Assembly (NCBI GenBank): GCA_023151255.1
Contig: JAKLJG010000002.1
Location: forward strand, 68,574-132,573
Source: Cyclobacteriaceae bacterium
GTDB lineage: Bacteria; Bacteroidota; Bacteroidia; Cytophagales; Cyclobacteriaceae
Direction of reading: 5' to 3'
Length of the DNA stretch: 64,000 bases
In this document: positions 46,070 to 55,400 of the stretch, one piece after another
Position numbering within the stretch: the first letter of the stretch is position 1
Layout: the number at the start of each line of letters is the position of its first letter
The notes under the pieces: model-generated
Database searches by the model: none
What the model saw: the letters and a program-made list of their open reading frames with translations, nothing else
Told to the model about the DNA's origin: nothing
Position numbers and translations under genes: made by a program

Positions 46070-46543
46070 ATGAAGAACATTAAACTCGATGCCACCGACC
46101 GGAAGATACTGGAGTTATTGCAGCGAAACTCTAACATTACCAATGCTTTGCTGGCCAAAGAAATTGGCTTGTCACCGGCACCTACGCTGGAGCGCGTAAA
46201 TAAACTTGAGAATAACAAGGTGATAAAAAGCTACCATGCAGTAATTGATCCGAATGCCGTTGGCCTGGGTGTAAGCACGTTTGTAATGGCCTCGCTCAAA
46301 GGCCATAACAAAGAGAACATTGATAAGTTTGTGAAGGCTATCGCCACCATCGATGAAGTAATAGAATGCCACCACATTACCGGTGCAGGTGATTTTATTT
46401 TACGAATTGTTTGTGCCGATATTGCCGCTTACCAGCAACTGATGCTGGAAAAAGTATCGAACATCGAAGTGGTTGACAGTTTGCAAACCATGGTTATTCT
46501 TTCCACATTTAAAGATAGCAAGGTGTTGCCCATACCAAACTGA
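46070..46543 (+). CDS. Lrp/AsnC-family transcriptional regulator
   Basis: 157 residues. An N-terminal winged HTH (LDATDRKILELLQRNSNITNALLAKEIGLSPAPTLERVNKLE) is followed by an effector-binding RAM domain (ITGAGDFILRIVCAD). Family members sense amino acids and control metabolism. The next gene starts 2 bp after the stop, so they form an operon. Confidence 0.93.
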   Translation: MKNIKLDATDRKILELLQRNSNITNALLAKEIGLSPAPTLERVNKLENNKVIKSYHAVIDPNAVGLGVSTFVMASLKGHNKENIDKFVKAIATIDEVIECHHITGAGDFILRIVCADIAAYQQLMLEKVSNIEVVDSLQTMVILSTFKDSKVLPIPN

Positions 46544-46545
46544 GT

Positions 46546-47049
46546 ATGACAACCGAAAAAACTTTAATCTTGGATGCCCTGCAGGTAAAACAGAAAATCC
46601 GCAGGATGGCATTTGAAATTCTTGAAAACAATTTCAAGGAGAAGATTATTGTTATTGCCGGCATTGACGGGCAGGGTTATACGCTGGCAAAATTGCTGGC
46701 TAAAGAAGTTGCAGCAGTTTCAGTAACTAACGTTAAACTCGTTAAGGTTACACTCGACAAGGAAGCTCCGCAGTTGAATGCCGTTTCATTCGATTGTGAT
46801 ACAAAAGACGTTAAGAAGAAAAGCATTGTGCTGGTGGATGATGTGCTGAACACCGGCCGTACACTGGCCTATGCCATGAAGCCATTTCTGGATGTTGAGA
46901 TTAAAAAACTCGAAGTGGCTGTGCTAATCAACCGAAGTCATTCCGCCTTCCCCATTGCCCCTCGGTACTCGGGTTATGAACTGGCCACCACCATTACCGA
47001 TCATGTTGAAGTAGTTCTTGGAAAGGAAACAGCCGTGTATCTTAAATAA
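46546..47049 (+). CDS. PyrR-like phosphoribosyltransferase
   Basis: 167 residues. The PRPP-binding loop is IVLVDDVLNTGRTLAYAM (about 93-110) and the pattern of GQGYTLAKLLAKE resembles PyrR and related type I phosphoribosyltransferases. PyrR regulates pyr genes and has uracil phosphoribosyltransferase activity; the sequence does not prove either. Co-transcribed with the Lrp regulator. Confidence 0.8.
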   Translation: MTTEKTLILDALQVKQKIRRMAFEILENNFKEKIIVIAGIDGQGYTLAKLLAKEVAAVSVTNVKLVKVTLDKEAPQLNAVSFDCDTKDVKKKSIVLVDDVLNTGRTLAYAMKPFLDVEIKKLEVAVLINRSHSAFPIAPRYSGYELATTITDHVEVVLGKETAVYLK

Positions 47050-47616
47050 TCAGTTGCAGGTCGTTTCATCAACCACGCTGCCAAACCACACCACACCGTA
47101 CTCTTTATACAGGCCGATGCCGATGGCATTCCATTTAATAGATTTCCAGATGCCCTCGTTGGTAATGACCTCATTGTGGCCGTGGCTTTGCTTCCAGCCT
47201 TCAAGGCCCTCCTCGGCTGTGGCACCCCCCGAACTGAAGTAAGAAATCTCATAACCGTTACCAGGGTAGCCGGCAATTTCACGGGGCTTATCCCACATGC
47301 ATTTTGCCTGTTTATGGTCATCAGTATAACAACAGGCTGTCCATTTTCCATTTTTCGACCAGCTGTGAAGGTTGCACTGACCGCTCTTCGGATCATAATG
47401 CTCAGCCAAATCTTTTGCATGAAGTTGTGCCACGCGGGTAAGTTTAGGCGACAGCGGTATGGAGTTCAATCCATTAGCAGCACGGTATTCCATAATCAGT
47501 TCATAGAGCCGTTGTTCTTCTTCGTTAAGACAGGTTTGGGATGACAGCTCTGCCGGAGCAAAAGACTGCAGGCTAAACAGCAGACAAATCAGCAAGGAAG
47601 TTGAAATTGAATTCAT
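47050..47616 (-). CDS. CAP/SCP-domain exported protein
   Basis: 188 residues with a signal peptide. The CAP (PR-1-like) domain runs through LAEHYDPKSGQCNLHSWS and AEEGLEGWKQSHGHNEVI. Function of bacterial CAP proteins is poorly known. Several cysteines (for example ACCYTDDHKQAKC) may form disulfides in the envelope. Its stop abuts the stop of the convergent PyrR-like gene. Confidence 0.85.
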   Translation of the reverse strand: MNSISTSLLICLLFSLQSFAPAELSSQTCLNEEEQRLYELIMEYRAANGLNSIPLSPKLTRVAQLHAKDLAEHYDPKSGQCNLHSWSKNGKWTACCYTDDHKQAKCMWDKPREIAGYPGNGYEISYFSSGGATAEEGLEGWKQSHGHNEVITNEGIWKSIKWNAIGIGLYKEYGVVWFGSVVDETTCN

Positions 47617-47729
47617 AGCTCTTTGTTTGATGAAGAAAACGTTGTCTTGTCCCGAAATTATTCATTGTGACTGTATTTTTTTAATTTCGGGACTCATTAA
47701 AACGTGCCACTTAAACCAAGCCAACTAAC

Positions 47730-49061
<1,332 letters not shown>

Positions 49062-49083
49062 TTTTTGATGGTAGTTTTTAATT

Positions 49084-49124
49084 AGCCGGGGGCGGTTGCG
49101 AAGGCAACCGCCCCCGGCTGTTTA
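49084..49124 (+). terminator. Strong intrinsic terminator of icd
   Basis: A perfect 16-bp stem, AGCCGGGGGCGGTTGC at 49084-49099 and its complement at 49104-49119, with a GAAG tetraloop, is followed by GTTTAAAA. The T-run is short, but the stem is unusually stable. Confidence 0.85.
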
Positions 49125-49150
49125 AAAATCACCACCGTAAGGGTTACCTC

Positions 49151-49417
49151 ATGGCTAATTCTACACTAAGTCCTGCAAAAACTAGCCAATTAGCCACAAA
49201 ACCTATGAGCCTGACTTTTACCACTGCCGAGTTGCGCCTGCTGCGGTATGTAGCCGATGGCGCCAAACTGGAAGTTCTGGCCGCCCAGGAGGGCGTAACC
49301 CGGAAGGAAATTGAAGCGAGATTAAAAAGCGTGTACAAACGCCTGGAGTCGCGTAATCCTCTTGAAGCCCTGCAAAAACTAGCGCAATCGAGTTTTGAAG
49401 TGGTTGAACGTGGTTAA
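49151..49417 (+). CDS. Small LuxR-type HTH DNA-binding protein
   Basis: 88 residues; an ATG at 49205 (MSLTFTTAELRLLRYVADG) would give 70. The conserved core resembles the C-terminal HTH of LuxR/GerE proteins (LLRYVADGAKLEVLAAQEGVTRKEIEARLKSVYKRL). There is no sensory domain. The gene sits between a strong terminator and the convergent ribH gene, with which it overlaps by 4 bp. Regulatory target unknown. Confidence 0.65.
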   Translation: MANSTLSPAKTSQLATKPMSLTFTTAELRLLRYVADGAKLEVLAAQEGVTRKEIEARLKSVYKRLESRNPLEALQKLAQSSFEVVERG

Positions 49418-49878
49418 TGAACCATTTGCATTGCCGTAAGGGCTGCTTCTTCACCTTTGTTGCCGTATTTCCCTCCGGCACGGTCGTAGGCCTGTTGCTT
49501 GTTCAGGGTCGTTAATACTCCAAAAACAACCGGCTTTCGGGTTTTAAGGCTCACCTCAGTCAAACCATAGGCCACGGCCTGACATATATAATCAAAATGA
49601 GGGGTTTCGCCTTTGATAACGCAGCCCAGGCATATAACTGCATCTACATCTTTTTGCTCAGCCATCCGTAAGGCACCCAGGGTTAACTCAAAACTACCCG
49701 GTACATTTTGCCTTAATATATTTTTTTGCTTCACACCATGAGCCTGCAGACTGGCTGATGCAGCTGCATACAACGCCTCGGTAATCTCCTCATTCCATTT
49801 ACTGACAACAATAGCAAATTTTTTACTTTTAATACCACGGGTGATTGATGTTTTACCGCTTCGTAAACTGCCGGCCAT
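49414..49878 (-). CDS. ribH: 6,7-dimethyl-8-ribityllumazine synthase
   Basis: 154 residues. It condenses 5-amino-6-ribitylaminouracil with dihydroxybutanone phosphate in riboflavin synthesis. Diagnostic stretches are VSKWNEEITEALYAAA, VPGSFELTLGAL, VICLGCVIKGETPHFDYI and FGVLTTLNKQQA. A terminator hairpin separates it from the TPR gene upstream. Confidence 0.96.
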   Translation of the reverse strand: MAGSLRSGKTSITRGIKSKKFAIVVSKWNEEITEALYAAASASLQAHGVKQKNILRQNVPGSFELTLGALRMAEQKDVDAVICLGCVIKGETPHFDYICQAVAYGLTEVSLKTRKPVVFGVLTTLNKQQAYDRAGGKYGNKGEEAALTAMQMVH

Positions 49879-49894
49879 AGGGGTAAAATTAAAA

Positions 49895-49916
49895 AGGGAT
49901 AGCCTGCGCTATCCCT
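49895..49916 (-). terminator. Intrinsic terminator of the TPR-protein gene
   Basis: A 9-bp perfect stem, AGGGATAGC at 49895-49903 with GCTATCCCT at 49908-49916; read on the minus strand it is followed by a T-rich run (TTTTTAATTTT). It ends transcription of the TPR gene before ribH. Confidence 0.75.
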
Positions 49917-49935
49917 GCAAGGTAAGTCAATTTTT

Positions 49936-50625
49936 TTATGAGTTTGTTTCCAGGCGGGCTTTCAGTTTGCGCGCGTTTTGGTACTCGGCTGATTCCCAGT
50001 ATTTGGTTATTACTTCATCGTAAGCCTGAATAGCCTTTTCGCGTTGTTCTGATTTTTCGTAGGCCAAGGCGGCTTTCATCAGATAAGCCGGTGTAAAATA
50101 CTTGTTTGGCCGGTGATTGGCAGCTTTTTCATAGTAGCGTGCAGCGTCTTTGTAGTTCTGCTCTTCCATGTACGCATCGCCAATCAGGCTATAGGCCCGT
50201 GCCTGTATAAGCAGATCGTTTGAACTGAAATCGCTCAGGTACAAACGGGCTGCTTCAAACTTTCCTTGCTTTAAAAAACTTACTCCGGCATAAAAATGAG
50301 CCAGGTTTGCAGCATCGGTAATTCCGAACTCATCAATAATATCAATAAACCCCAGGTTGTTACCATCGCCATTCAGGGCCAGGTTCAGGCTGTCAGCCTC
50401 GAAATAGTAAATAGCCTGGAACATTTCTTTCTGTGCTTCGGCCTCTAGACTATCTTTATAATATGTAAACCCGAAATACCCCACTACCATCAGGGCAATG
50501 GCTAAGGCAAAACCGCCAACCAGTTTAGGGTGGCGTTCCATCCAGGTTTCTGCGCCTTCCAATTTCTCGGCCAACGCTTCCGGGTTTTCCAGTAATTCGT
50601 TTTGATTAGGTAATTTCTTGCTCAT
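49936..50625 (-). CDS. TPR-repeat inner-membrane protein, YfgM-like
   Basis: 229 residues. One hydrophobic segment (about 36-55) follows a short cytoplasmic start; after it come tetratricopeptide-like repeats (LAHFYAGVSFLKQGKFEAARLYL, QNYKDAARYYEKAANH, EQREKAIQAYDEVITKY). The layout resembles YfgM, a Sec-associated periplasmic chaperone partner. This is inferred from topology only. Confidence 0.75.
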   Translation of the reverse strand: MSKKLPNQNELLENPEALAEKLEGAETWMERHPKLVGGFALAIALMVVGYFGFTYYKDSLEAEAQKEMFQAIYYFEADSLNLALNGDGNNLGFIDIIDEFGITDAANLAHFYAGVSFLKQGKFEAARLYLSDFSSNDLLIQARAYSLIGDAYMEEQNYKDAARYYEKAANHRPNKYFTPAYLMKAALAYEKSEQREKAIQAYDEVITKYWESAEYQNARKLKARLETNS

Positions 50626-50637
50626 GGTAAAAAATTA

Positions 50638-50657
50638 GCCCCGCTTGGGGACGGGGC
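50638..50657 (-). terminator. Intrinsic terminator of pdhA
   Basis: GCCCCG at 50638-50643 pairs with CGGGGC at 50652-50657; on the minus strand the hairpin is followed by TAATTTTTT. It separates pdhA from the TPR gene. Confidence 0.65.
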
Positions 50658-50695
50658 GCAAAACTACTAATAACCCAATATTTAACAAAAACAGG

Positions 50696-51733
50696 TTAGT
50701 CGGTAATAAAGGGATAACCGGGTTCGGCATAGATGTCGGTAAGTGCTTCAGCTGGATCAGGGAATTCGGACTCTTCTGCGAAGCGTACGCTTTCTTCAAC
50801 CTGGGCATTTACCCGGGCCTCGATTTCTTCAAGTTCTTTTTCATTGGCCATTTTGTTAGCCAAAATAGTTTTACGTACCACTTCAATTGGGTCGCGCTGT
50901 TTGTATTGTTCCACTTCTTCTTTGGTACGGTACTTCTGTGGGTCAGACATGGAATGGCCTTTGTATCGATAAGTTCTGAATTCAAGTAAGGTTGGTCCAT
51001 CGCCCGTACGTGCACGGATGGCCGCCTTGGCAACAGCGTGGTGCACATCTTCAACCCGCATGGCATCAACCGGTTCAGAAGGCATGTCGTACGCTTCCCC
51101 CAGTGTGTAAAGTTCATGTACGTTCGAGGTTCGCTTTACGGAAGTGCCCATGGCATAGCCGTTGTTTTCAATCACAAAAATTACAGGCAGTTTCCACAAC
51201 ATGGCCAGGTTAAGTGCTTCATGAAAAGCCCCCTGCCTTACGGCACCATCGCCCATGTAACAAATACAAACATTACCAGTTTTATTATACTTCTCGGCCA
51301 GGGCTATTCCGGCACCAAGTGGCACCTGCCCGCCAACTATCCCGTGGCCTCCCATAAAGTTTACTGCTTTATCGAAGATGTGCATAGAACCACCCTTGCC
51401 TTTTGAGCACCCTGTGGCTTTGCCATACAATTCGGCCATCACCGCATTAGGGCTTGTTCCTAGGGCCAGTGGATGAGCGTGGTCGCGGTAGGCGGTAATC
51501 CATTTGTCACCTTTCGTAAGTGCCGTGGCGGCTCCGGCTGCGCAGGCTTCCTGGCCAATATATAAATGACAAAAACCTTTGATTTTTTGCATCCCATAAA
51601 GCTGGCCTGCCTTTTCTTCGAACCTGCGCATCAGCAGCATGCTCTCAAACCAGAACAAATAAGTTTCTTTTGAGAACTCTGTTTTACCGGTTTTGGAAGG
51701 TTCGCTTTTGGTTGCTTTGGTTGTCGTTGCCAT
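50696..51733 (-). CDS. pdhA: Pyruvate dehydrogenase E1 component, alpha subunit
   Basis: 345 residues. It decarboxylates pyruvate using thiamine diphosphate, bound by GDGAVRQGAFHEALN...FVIENN (the GDG-N motif). RTYRYKGHSMSDPQKYR contains the phosphorylation-loop region of E1-alpha. The N-terminal 20 residues are Lys/Thr-rich and unconserved. The beta subunit is not adjacent, so the two are encoded apart. Confidence 0.94.
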   Translation of the reverse strand: MATTTKATKSEPSKTGKTEFSKETYLFWFESMLLMRRFEEKAGQLYGMQKIKGFCHLYIGQEACAAGAATALTKGDKWITAYRDHAHPLALGTSPNAVMAELYGKATGCSKGKGGSMHIFDKAVNFMGGHGIVGGQVPLGAGIALAEKYNKTGNVCICYMGDGAVRQGAFHEALNLAMLWKLPVIFVIENNGYAMGTSVKRTSNVHELYTLGEAYDMPSEPVDAMRVEDVHHAVAKAAIRARTGDGPTLLEFRTYRYKGHSMSDPQKYRTKEEVEQYKQRDPIEVVRKTILANKMANEKELEEIEARVNAQVEESVRFAEESEFPDPAEALTDIYAEPGYPFITD

Positions 51734-51756
51734 ATCTCTATTTTTGATAGGAACTG

Positions 51757-51788
51757 CGAAAATAATCCGCTAAAAGGCAAACGCCAAA
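51757..51788 (-). promoter_or_regulatory. Putative promoter for pdhA
   Basis: On the minus strand TTTG (51785-51788) is followed 20 nt later by TATTTTCG (51757-51764), a one-mismatch -7 box, 23 bp from the pdhA ATG. Confidence 0.4.
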
Positions 51789-51803
51789 GTAATTCAGTTA
51801 ATC

Positions 51804-52904
51804 GTGCAACTTACCAACCTGCGGCTTAGGGATTTCAGGAATTATGAAGAGGCCAGTTTGGATTTTCCTTCAAAAATAACCTGCCTGGTTGGGTTAAACG
51901 GAAGCGGAAAAACCAACCTGCTGGATGCCATTCATTACCTATCCTCCACCCGAAGTTTTCTGGGTGTGCCGGATAATCAGCTTGTGCGCTACGGAGCCAC
52001 TTATTTTTCAATTCAGGGTAACTTTAGCATGGCCCATGGGCACAAGGAAGTAGCCTGCCTTGTGCAACCGGGAATAAAAAAAGTGTTCAGTCATGACGGT
52101 AAAGAGTATGAAAAACTGAGTGAACACGTTGGCAAGTATCCGGTGGTGGTCATTGCCCCGACCGATATAGACCTTATCCGTGATGGAAGTGAATTACGAA
52201 GAAAGTTTTTTGACAGCATTATTTCTCAAATTGACACAGCTTACCTGAACAGGCTGGTAACTTACAGTAAAGTATTGAAGCAGCGTAACAGCCTTTTGGC
52301 GTTGTTCGCGGAGCGAAAATTTCAGGATTTGCAGTTGCTGCAATCGTATGATGAGCAGTTGGTCATGACAGGAGTACCGATTGCAGCGAGACGAGAACAA
52401 TTTATACGGGAGTTTAAATCGTTTTTTCATACTGCTTACTCCTTTGTTGCCGGAGGTGAGGAGGGAGCAGCAGTGGAATACCAGTCAGCCGTTGCTGATG
52501 CAGATTATGCGCAAGTATTGGAAAGAAGCCTGCAGCGCGACCTGGCTCTGCAACGAACCCATGCGGGCATTCACCGCGATGATTTTGAATTTAAGTTCGA
52601 ACATGGCGAGTTGAAGAGACTGGGTTCACAGGGTCAGCAAAAGTCATTTTTGGTTGCCCTTAAACTGGCCCAGCTTGAGTTGCTCAACAGGTATAAAGGT
52701 TTTTATCCCATTTTGCTGCTGGATGATATTATGGATAAGCTGGATGATGTTCGTATGAAGCATGTATTGGAGCGCGTGTCGTCACACCAAACCGGGCAGC
52801 TTTTTATTACAGATGCTGCTGTCGGTAGGGCAGCAACCCTCTTTAAACAGTTGCAATCGGAATGTGATATCTTTAACGTAAATCAGGGAGTTATCAGGAA
52901 GTAA
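51804..52904 (+). CDS. recF: DNA replication and repair protein RecF
   Basis: 366 residues from a GTG start. The Walker A box is GLNGSGKT (30-37), with LRDFRNYEEASLDF before it; the signature LGSQGQQKSFLVALKLAQ and LLLDDIMDKLD (Walker B) complete the ABC-type ATPase. RecF helps load RecA at gapped DNA. dciA follows by 2 bp. Confidence 0.95.
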   Translation: MQLTNLRLRDFRNYEEASLDFPSKITCLVGLNGSGKTNLLDAIHYLSSTRSFLGVPDNQLVRYGATYFSIQGNFSMAHGHKEVACLVQPGIKKVFSHDGKEYEKLSEHVGKYPVVVIAPTDIDLIRDGSELRRKFFDSIISQIDTAYLNRLVTYSKVLKQRNSLLALFAERKFQDLQLLQSYDEQLVMTGVPIAARREQFIREFKSFFHTAYSFVAGGEEGAAVEYQSAVADADYAQVLERSLQRDLALQRTHAGIHRDDFEFKFEHGELKRLGSQGQQKSFLVALKLAQLELLNRYKGFYPILLLDDIMDKLDDVRMKHVLERVSSHQTGQLFITDAAVGRAATLFKQLQSECDIFNVNQGVIRK

Positions 52905-52906
52905 AC

Positions 52907-53209
52907 ATGGGGGATAAACGAAATAAGGGTAATACGCAGTCTATCGCTGAGGCCATCAGGGGCTTACTTAATTCCTATCATCTGGAAGCAAAATTTGACG
53001 AAGCCACCATCATCGCTTCCTGGCAAGGCCTTGTCGGGGTGCCGATTGCCAACCGCACTAAGAAAGTGTTTATCCGCAACAAAGTGCTTTATGTTGAATT
53101 CAATTCGCCTGCCATGAAAAACGATTTCATGCTCCATAAGGGTAAAATACTTGCGCTGTTTCAGGAGCGTTTTGGAAAGCAGGTTGTCAGCGACATAGTT
53201 ATTCTTTAA
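52907..53209 (+). CDS. dciA: DciA-like protein (DUF721)
   Basis: 100 residues. The region from IIASWQGLVG to VEFNSPAMKNDF matches DUF721/DciA, the predicted loader of the replicative helicase in bacteria without DnaC. It follows recF directly. A weak hairpin, CCGAA (53210-53214) with TTCGG (53223-53227), and a T5 run end the unit. Confidence 0.83.
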   Translation: MGDKRNKGNTQSIAEAIRGLLNSYHLEAKFDEATIIASWQGLVGVPIANRTKKVFIRNKVLYVEFNSPAMKNDFMLHKGKILALFQERFGKQVVSDIVIL

Positions 53210-53243
53210 CCGAATACCTGATTTCGGCACGTTTTTGAAAATG

Positions 53244-53274
53244 TTTGACGAAACCAAAAAACCGTATAATTTTG
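53244..53274 (+). promoter_or_regulatory. Strong promoter of the tRNA-tuf cluster
   Basis: TTTG at 53244-53247 and TAATTTTG at 53267-53274 are separated by exactly 19 nt: a full match to the Bacteroidota consensus. Transcription would begin near 53281. A leader hairpin, CCTCATTTT at 53279-53287 with AAAAGTGAGG at 53310-53319, followed by five Ts, starts at once and might act as an attenuator. The rest of the leader (53325-53395) holds nothing I recognise. Confidence 0.75.
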
Positions 53275-53395
53275 CACTCCTCATTTTAAAAAACCTGATT
53301 TCAGACGAAAAAAGTGAGGTTTTTAAAGACGTTCATCGGCATACTTTGGGGATTGGCAACGGCAAGTGATTGGCCCCGATTTCCAAACTGAAACT

Positions 53396-53478
53396 GGGGG
53401 AATACCAAAGCGGCCAACTGGGACAGACTGTAAATCTGTTGTCTTATGACTTCCTAGGTTCGAATCCTAGTTCCCCCA
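53396..53478 (+). tRNA. tRNA-Tyr (GTA)
   Basis: Acceptor arm GGGGGAA (53396-53402) pairs with TTCCCCC (53471-53477). The anticodon stem ACAGA/TCTGT encloses CTGTAAA, anticodon GTA, and a long type II variable arm (GTCTTATGAC) is present as expected for bacterial tRNA-Tyr. 3' CCA is not encoded. Confidence 0.96.
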
Positions 53479-53491
53479 CCCAATTGTGAAG

Positions 53492-53542
53492 TGACGGTTG
53501 TAGATTTTGGAAATCCTTAAATTCTGTAATCTAAAATCGTCA
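53492..53542 (+). other. Intergenic hairpin between tRNA-Tyr and tRNA-Gly
   Basis: TGACGGTTGTAGATT (53492-53506) can pair with AATCTAAAATCGTCA (53528-53542), apart from two mismatches, and the word CAATTG flanks both sides (53481 and 53541). It may guide tRNA processing of the common precursor; this is inference. Confidence 0.45.
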
Positions 53543-53549
53543 ATTGAAC

Positions 53550-53622
53550 GCGGGAGTAGCTCAGTTGGTAGAGCGGCAGCCTTCCAAGCTGCAGGTCGCG
53601 GGTTCGAGCCTCGTCTCCCGCT
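53550..53622 (+). tRNA. tRNA-Gly (TCC)
   Basis: Acceptor GCGGGAG (53550-53556) pairs with CTCCCGC (53615-53621). The anticodon stem GCAGC/GCTGC encloses CTTCCAA, anticodon TCC. The TTCGAGC loop is normal. This is the same isoacceptor as E. coli glyT in the tufB operon. Confidence 0.97.
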
Positions 53623-53637
53623 CACACGGGTTGTTAA

Positions 53638-53720
53638 GCTGTTGTAGCTCAGGGGTAGCGCATCCCTCCTTGGCGGGAGAAGAGGTCAGCCCTGAGGAAT
53701 GGACAGCTGGCAACATGAAA
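53638..53720 (+). repeat. Degenerate tRNA-Thr-like unit, copy 1 of 2
   Basis: 83 bp. It begins like tRNA-Thr (GCTGTTGTAGCTCAGGGGTAG) but has no T-arm and no matching 3' acceptor. It differs from copy 2 at three positions. The second half can pair back on the first: CCCTGAG with CTCAGGG of the D-arm, and ACAGC with GCTGT of the acceptor arm. Not a functional tRNA. Confidence 0.75.
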
Positions 53721-53803
53721 GCTGTTGTAGCTCAGGGGTAGAGCATCCCGCCTTGGCGGGAGAAGAGGTCAGCCCTGAGGAATGGACAACTGGCAACATG
53801 AAA
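53721..53803 (+). repeat. Degenerate tRNA-Thr-like unit, copy 2 of 2
   Basis: 83 bp, directly before tRNA-Thr, whose first 25 bases are identical to this unit. Nested helices can form: GTTGT (53724-53728) with ACAAC (53786-53790), CTCAGGG (53731-53737) with CCCTGAG (53773-53779), and TCCCG (53746-53750) with CGGGA (53757-53761). A T-arm is lacking. Confidence 0.75.
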
Positions 53804-53875
<72 letters not shown>

Positions 53876-54134
53876 CATCAGGCCTTGTTGAAACAACAAA
53901 AAGTTTCAGTATCGCCTGAGCGAATCAGGTTGTGATTCGTGGTATAAAGTATTGATAGTAAAACCATGTTATTTCCGGGTGCGTAGCGAACACCAGTAAC
54001 GGAAACCATGGTTTTCCGAATAAACCCTTATTCGACAGGCTTACCATGTTTAGGGTGTATACTTCATTAGCGAAGTATGGATTGATTTTGTAACAACTTA
54101 AAATTGATTATACACTTTAAACTGGATTTCAACA
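53876..54134 (+). promoter_or_regulatory. Structured leader between tRNA-Thr and tuf
   Basis: 259 bp without a gene. Hairpins in order: TCAGGC (53878-53883) with GCCTGA (53914-53919), enclosing TTGTTG-AAA-CAACAA (53885-53899); CGAATCA (53921-53927) with TGATTCG (53933-53939); TTTCCG (53972-53977) with CGGAAA (54000-54005) around GGTG/CACC; the near-palindrome GGAAACCATGGTTTTCC (54001-54017); and ATACTTC (54059-54065) with GAAGTAT (54072-54078). Likely controls processing or translation of tuf. Confidence 0.6.
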
Positions 54135-55322
54135 ATGGCTAAAGAAACATTTGATCGTTCGAAACCCCACGTAAACGTTGGTACCATTGGTCACGTTGAC
54201 CACGGTAAAACAACCCTTACTGCGGCTATCACAAAAGTGCTCGCGAAGAAAGGTCTTGCTGCTGAGCGTGACTTCTCTTCTATTGACAACGCTCCCGAAG
54301 AAAAAGAGCGTGGTATTACCATCAACACCTCACACGTTGAGTATCAGACTGAGAAGCGTCACTATGCACACGTTGACTGTCCCGGTCACGCTGACTATGT
54401 GAAGAACATGGTTACCGGTGCTGCGCAGATGGACGGTGCTATTCTTGTAGTGGCCGCCACTGATGGCCCCATGCCTCAAACCCGCGAGCACATCCTGCTG
54501 GCTCGCCAGGTAGGTGTACCTGCTCTGGTAGTATTTATGAACAAAGTAGACCTGGTGGATGACCCTGAATTGCTTGACCTGGTTGAAATGGAAGTGCGCG
54601 AACTGCTTTCTTCCTATGATTTCCCCGGTGACAAAATTCCTGTAATTCGTGGTTCGGCTCTTGGCGGACTGAATGGCGAGCCGAAGTGGGTTGAAAAAAT
54701 TGAAGAACTGATGAATGCGGTTGATGAGTACATTCCGCTGCCGGTGCGTTTGATTGACAAAGACTTCCTGATGCCGGTTGAAGACGTGTTCTCAATTACC
54801 GGTCGGGGTACAGTAGCCACCGGTCGTATTGAGCGCGGTGTAATCAAAACCGGTGATGCCGTGCAGATTCTGGGTATGGGTGCCGAAAACCTTTCGTCAG
54901 TTATTACAGGTGTGGAAATGTTCCGCAAGATTCTTGACAGGGGCGAGGCCGGTGATAACGTAGGGTTGTTGCTCCGTGGTATTGAAAAAGACCAAATCCG
55001 CAGGGGTATGGTTATTTGCAAGCCTGGTTCGGTAACGCCTCACGCTAAGTTTAAAGCAGAGGTTTACGTCCTATCAAAGGAAGAAGGTGGCCGTCATACC
55101 CCGTTCTTCAATAAGTACCGTCCTCAGTTCTATTTCCGTACGACCGATGTTACCGGAGAGATTAAACTTCCGGCTGGTGTTGAAATGGTTATGCCTGGCG
55201 ATAACATTTCCATCGAGGTTGAACTGATCAATAAAATTGCGATGGAAAAGGGACTCCGTTTTGCTATCCGCGAGGGGGGTCGTACGGTAGGTTCTGGTCA
55301 GGTAACTGAAATCCTCGATTAA
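54135..55322 (+). CDS. tuf: Elongation factor Tu
   Basis: 395 residues, the usual length. It carries aminoacyl-tRNA to the ribosome as a GTPase. G1 is GHVDHGKT (19-26), the G2 switch is [10 protein letters not shown]3 is DCPGHADY and G4 is NKVD. Domains 2 and 3 are complete, with [11 protein letters not shown] at the end. Expressed with the upstream tRNAs; a terminator follows. Confidence 0.99.
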   Translation: MAKETFDRSKPHVNVGTIGHVDHGKTTLTAAITKVLAKKGLAAERDFSSIDNAPEEKERGITINTSHVEYQTEKRHYAHVDCPGHADYVKNMVTGAAQMDGAILVVAATDGPMPQTREHILLARQVGVPALVVFMNKVDLVDDPELLDLVEMEVRELLSSYDFPGDKIPVIRGSALGGLNGEPKWVEKIEELMNAVDEYIPLPVRLIDKDFLMPVEDVFSITGRGTVATGRIERGVIKTGDAVQILGMGAENLSSVITGVEMFRKILDRGEAGDNVGLLLRGIEKDQIRRGMVICKPGSVTPHAKFKAEVYVLSKEEGGRHTPFFNKYRPQFYFRTTDVTGEIKLPAGVEMVMPGDNISIEVELINKIAMEKGLRFAIREGGRTVGSGQVTEILD

Positions 55323-55362
55323 CCAGTAAATCAAAAGATTAGCCCATATACCAAGGGCCATG

Positions 55363-55400
55363 AAAGGCGTTTCTGAATTTTTAGGAAGCGCCTTTGTTTT
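55363..55400 (+). terminator. Intrinsic terminator of tuf, overlapping the next promoter
   Basis: AAAGGCGTTTC (55363-55373) pairs with GAAGCGCCTTT (55385-55395) with one G-U pair, then GTTTT. The 3' arm contains the -33 element (TTTG, 55393-55396) of the promoter for tRNA-Trp and secE. Confidence 0.8.

Noticed and set aside
53544-53741. A 65-codon open frame on the plus strand
   Set aside because: It runs through tRNA-Gly and the tRNA-like units and has no protein features.
53638-53803. Functional extra tRNA genes
   Set aside because: Both units lack a T-arm and a matching 3' acceptor strand and have an abnormal anticodon arm.
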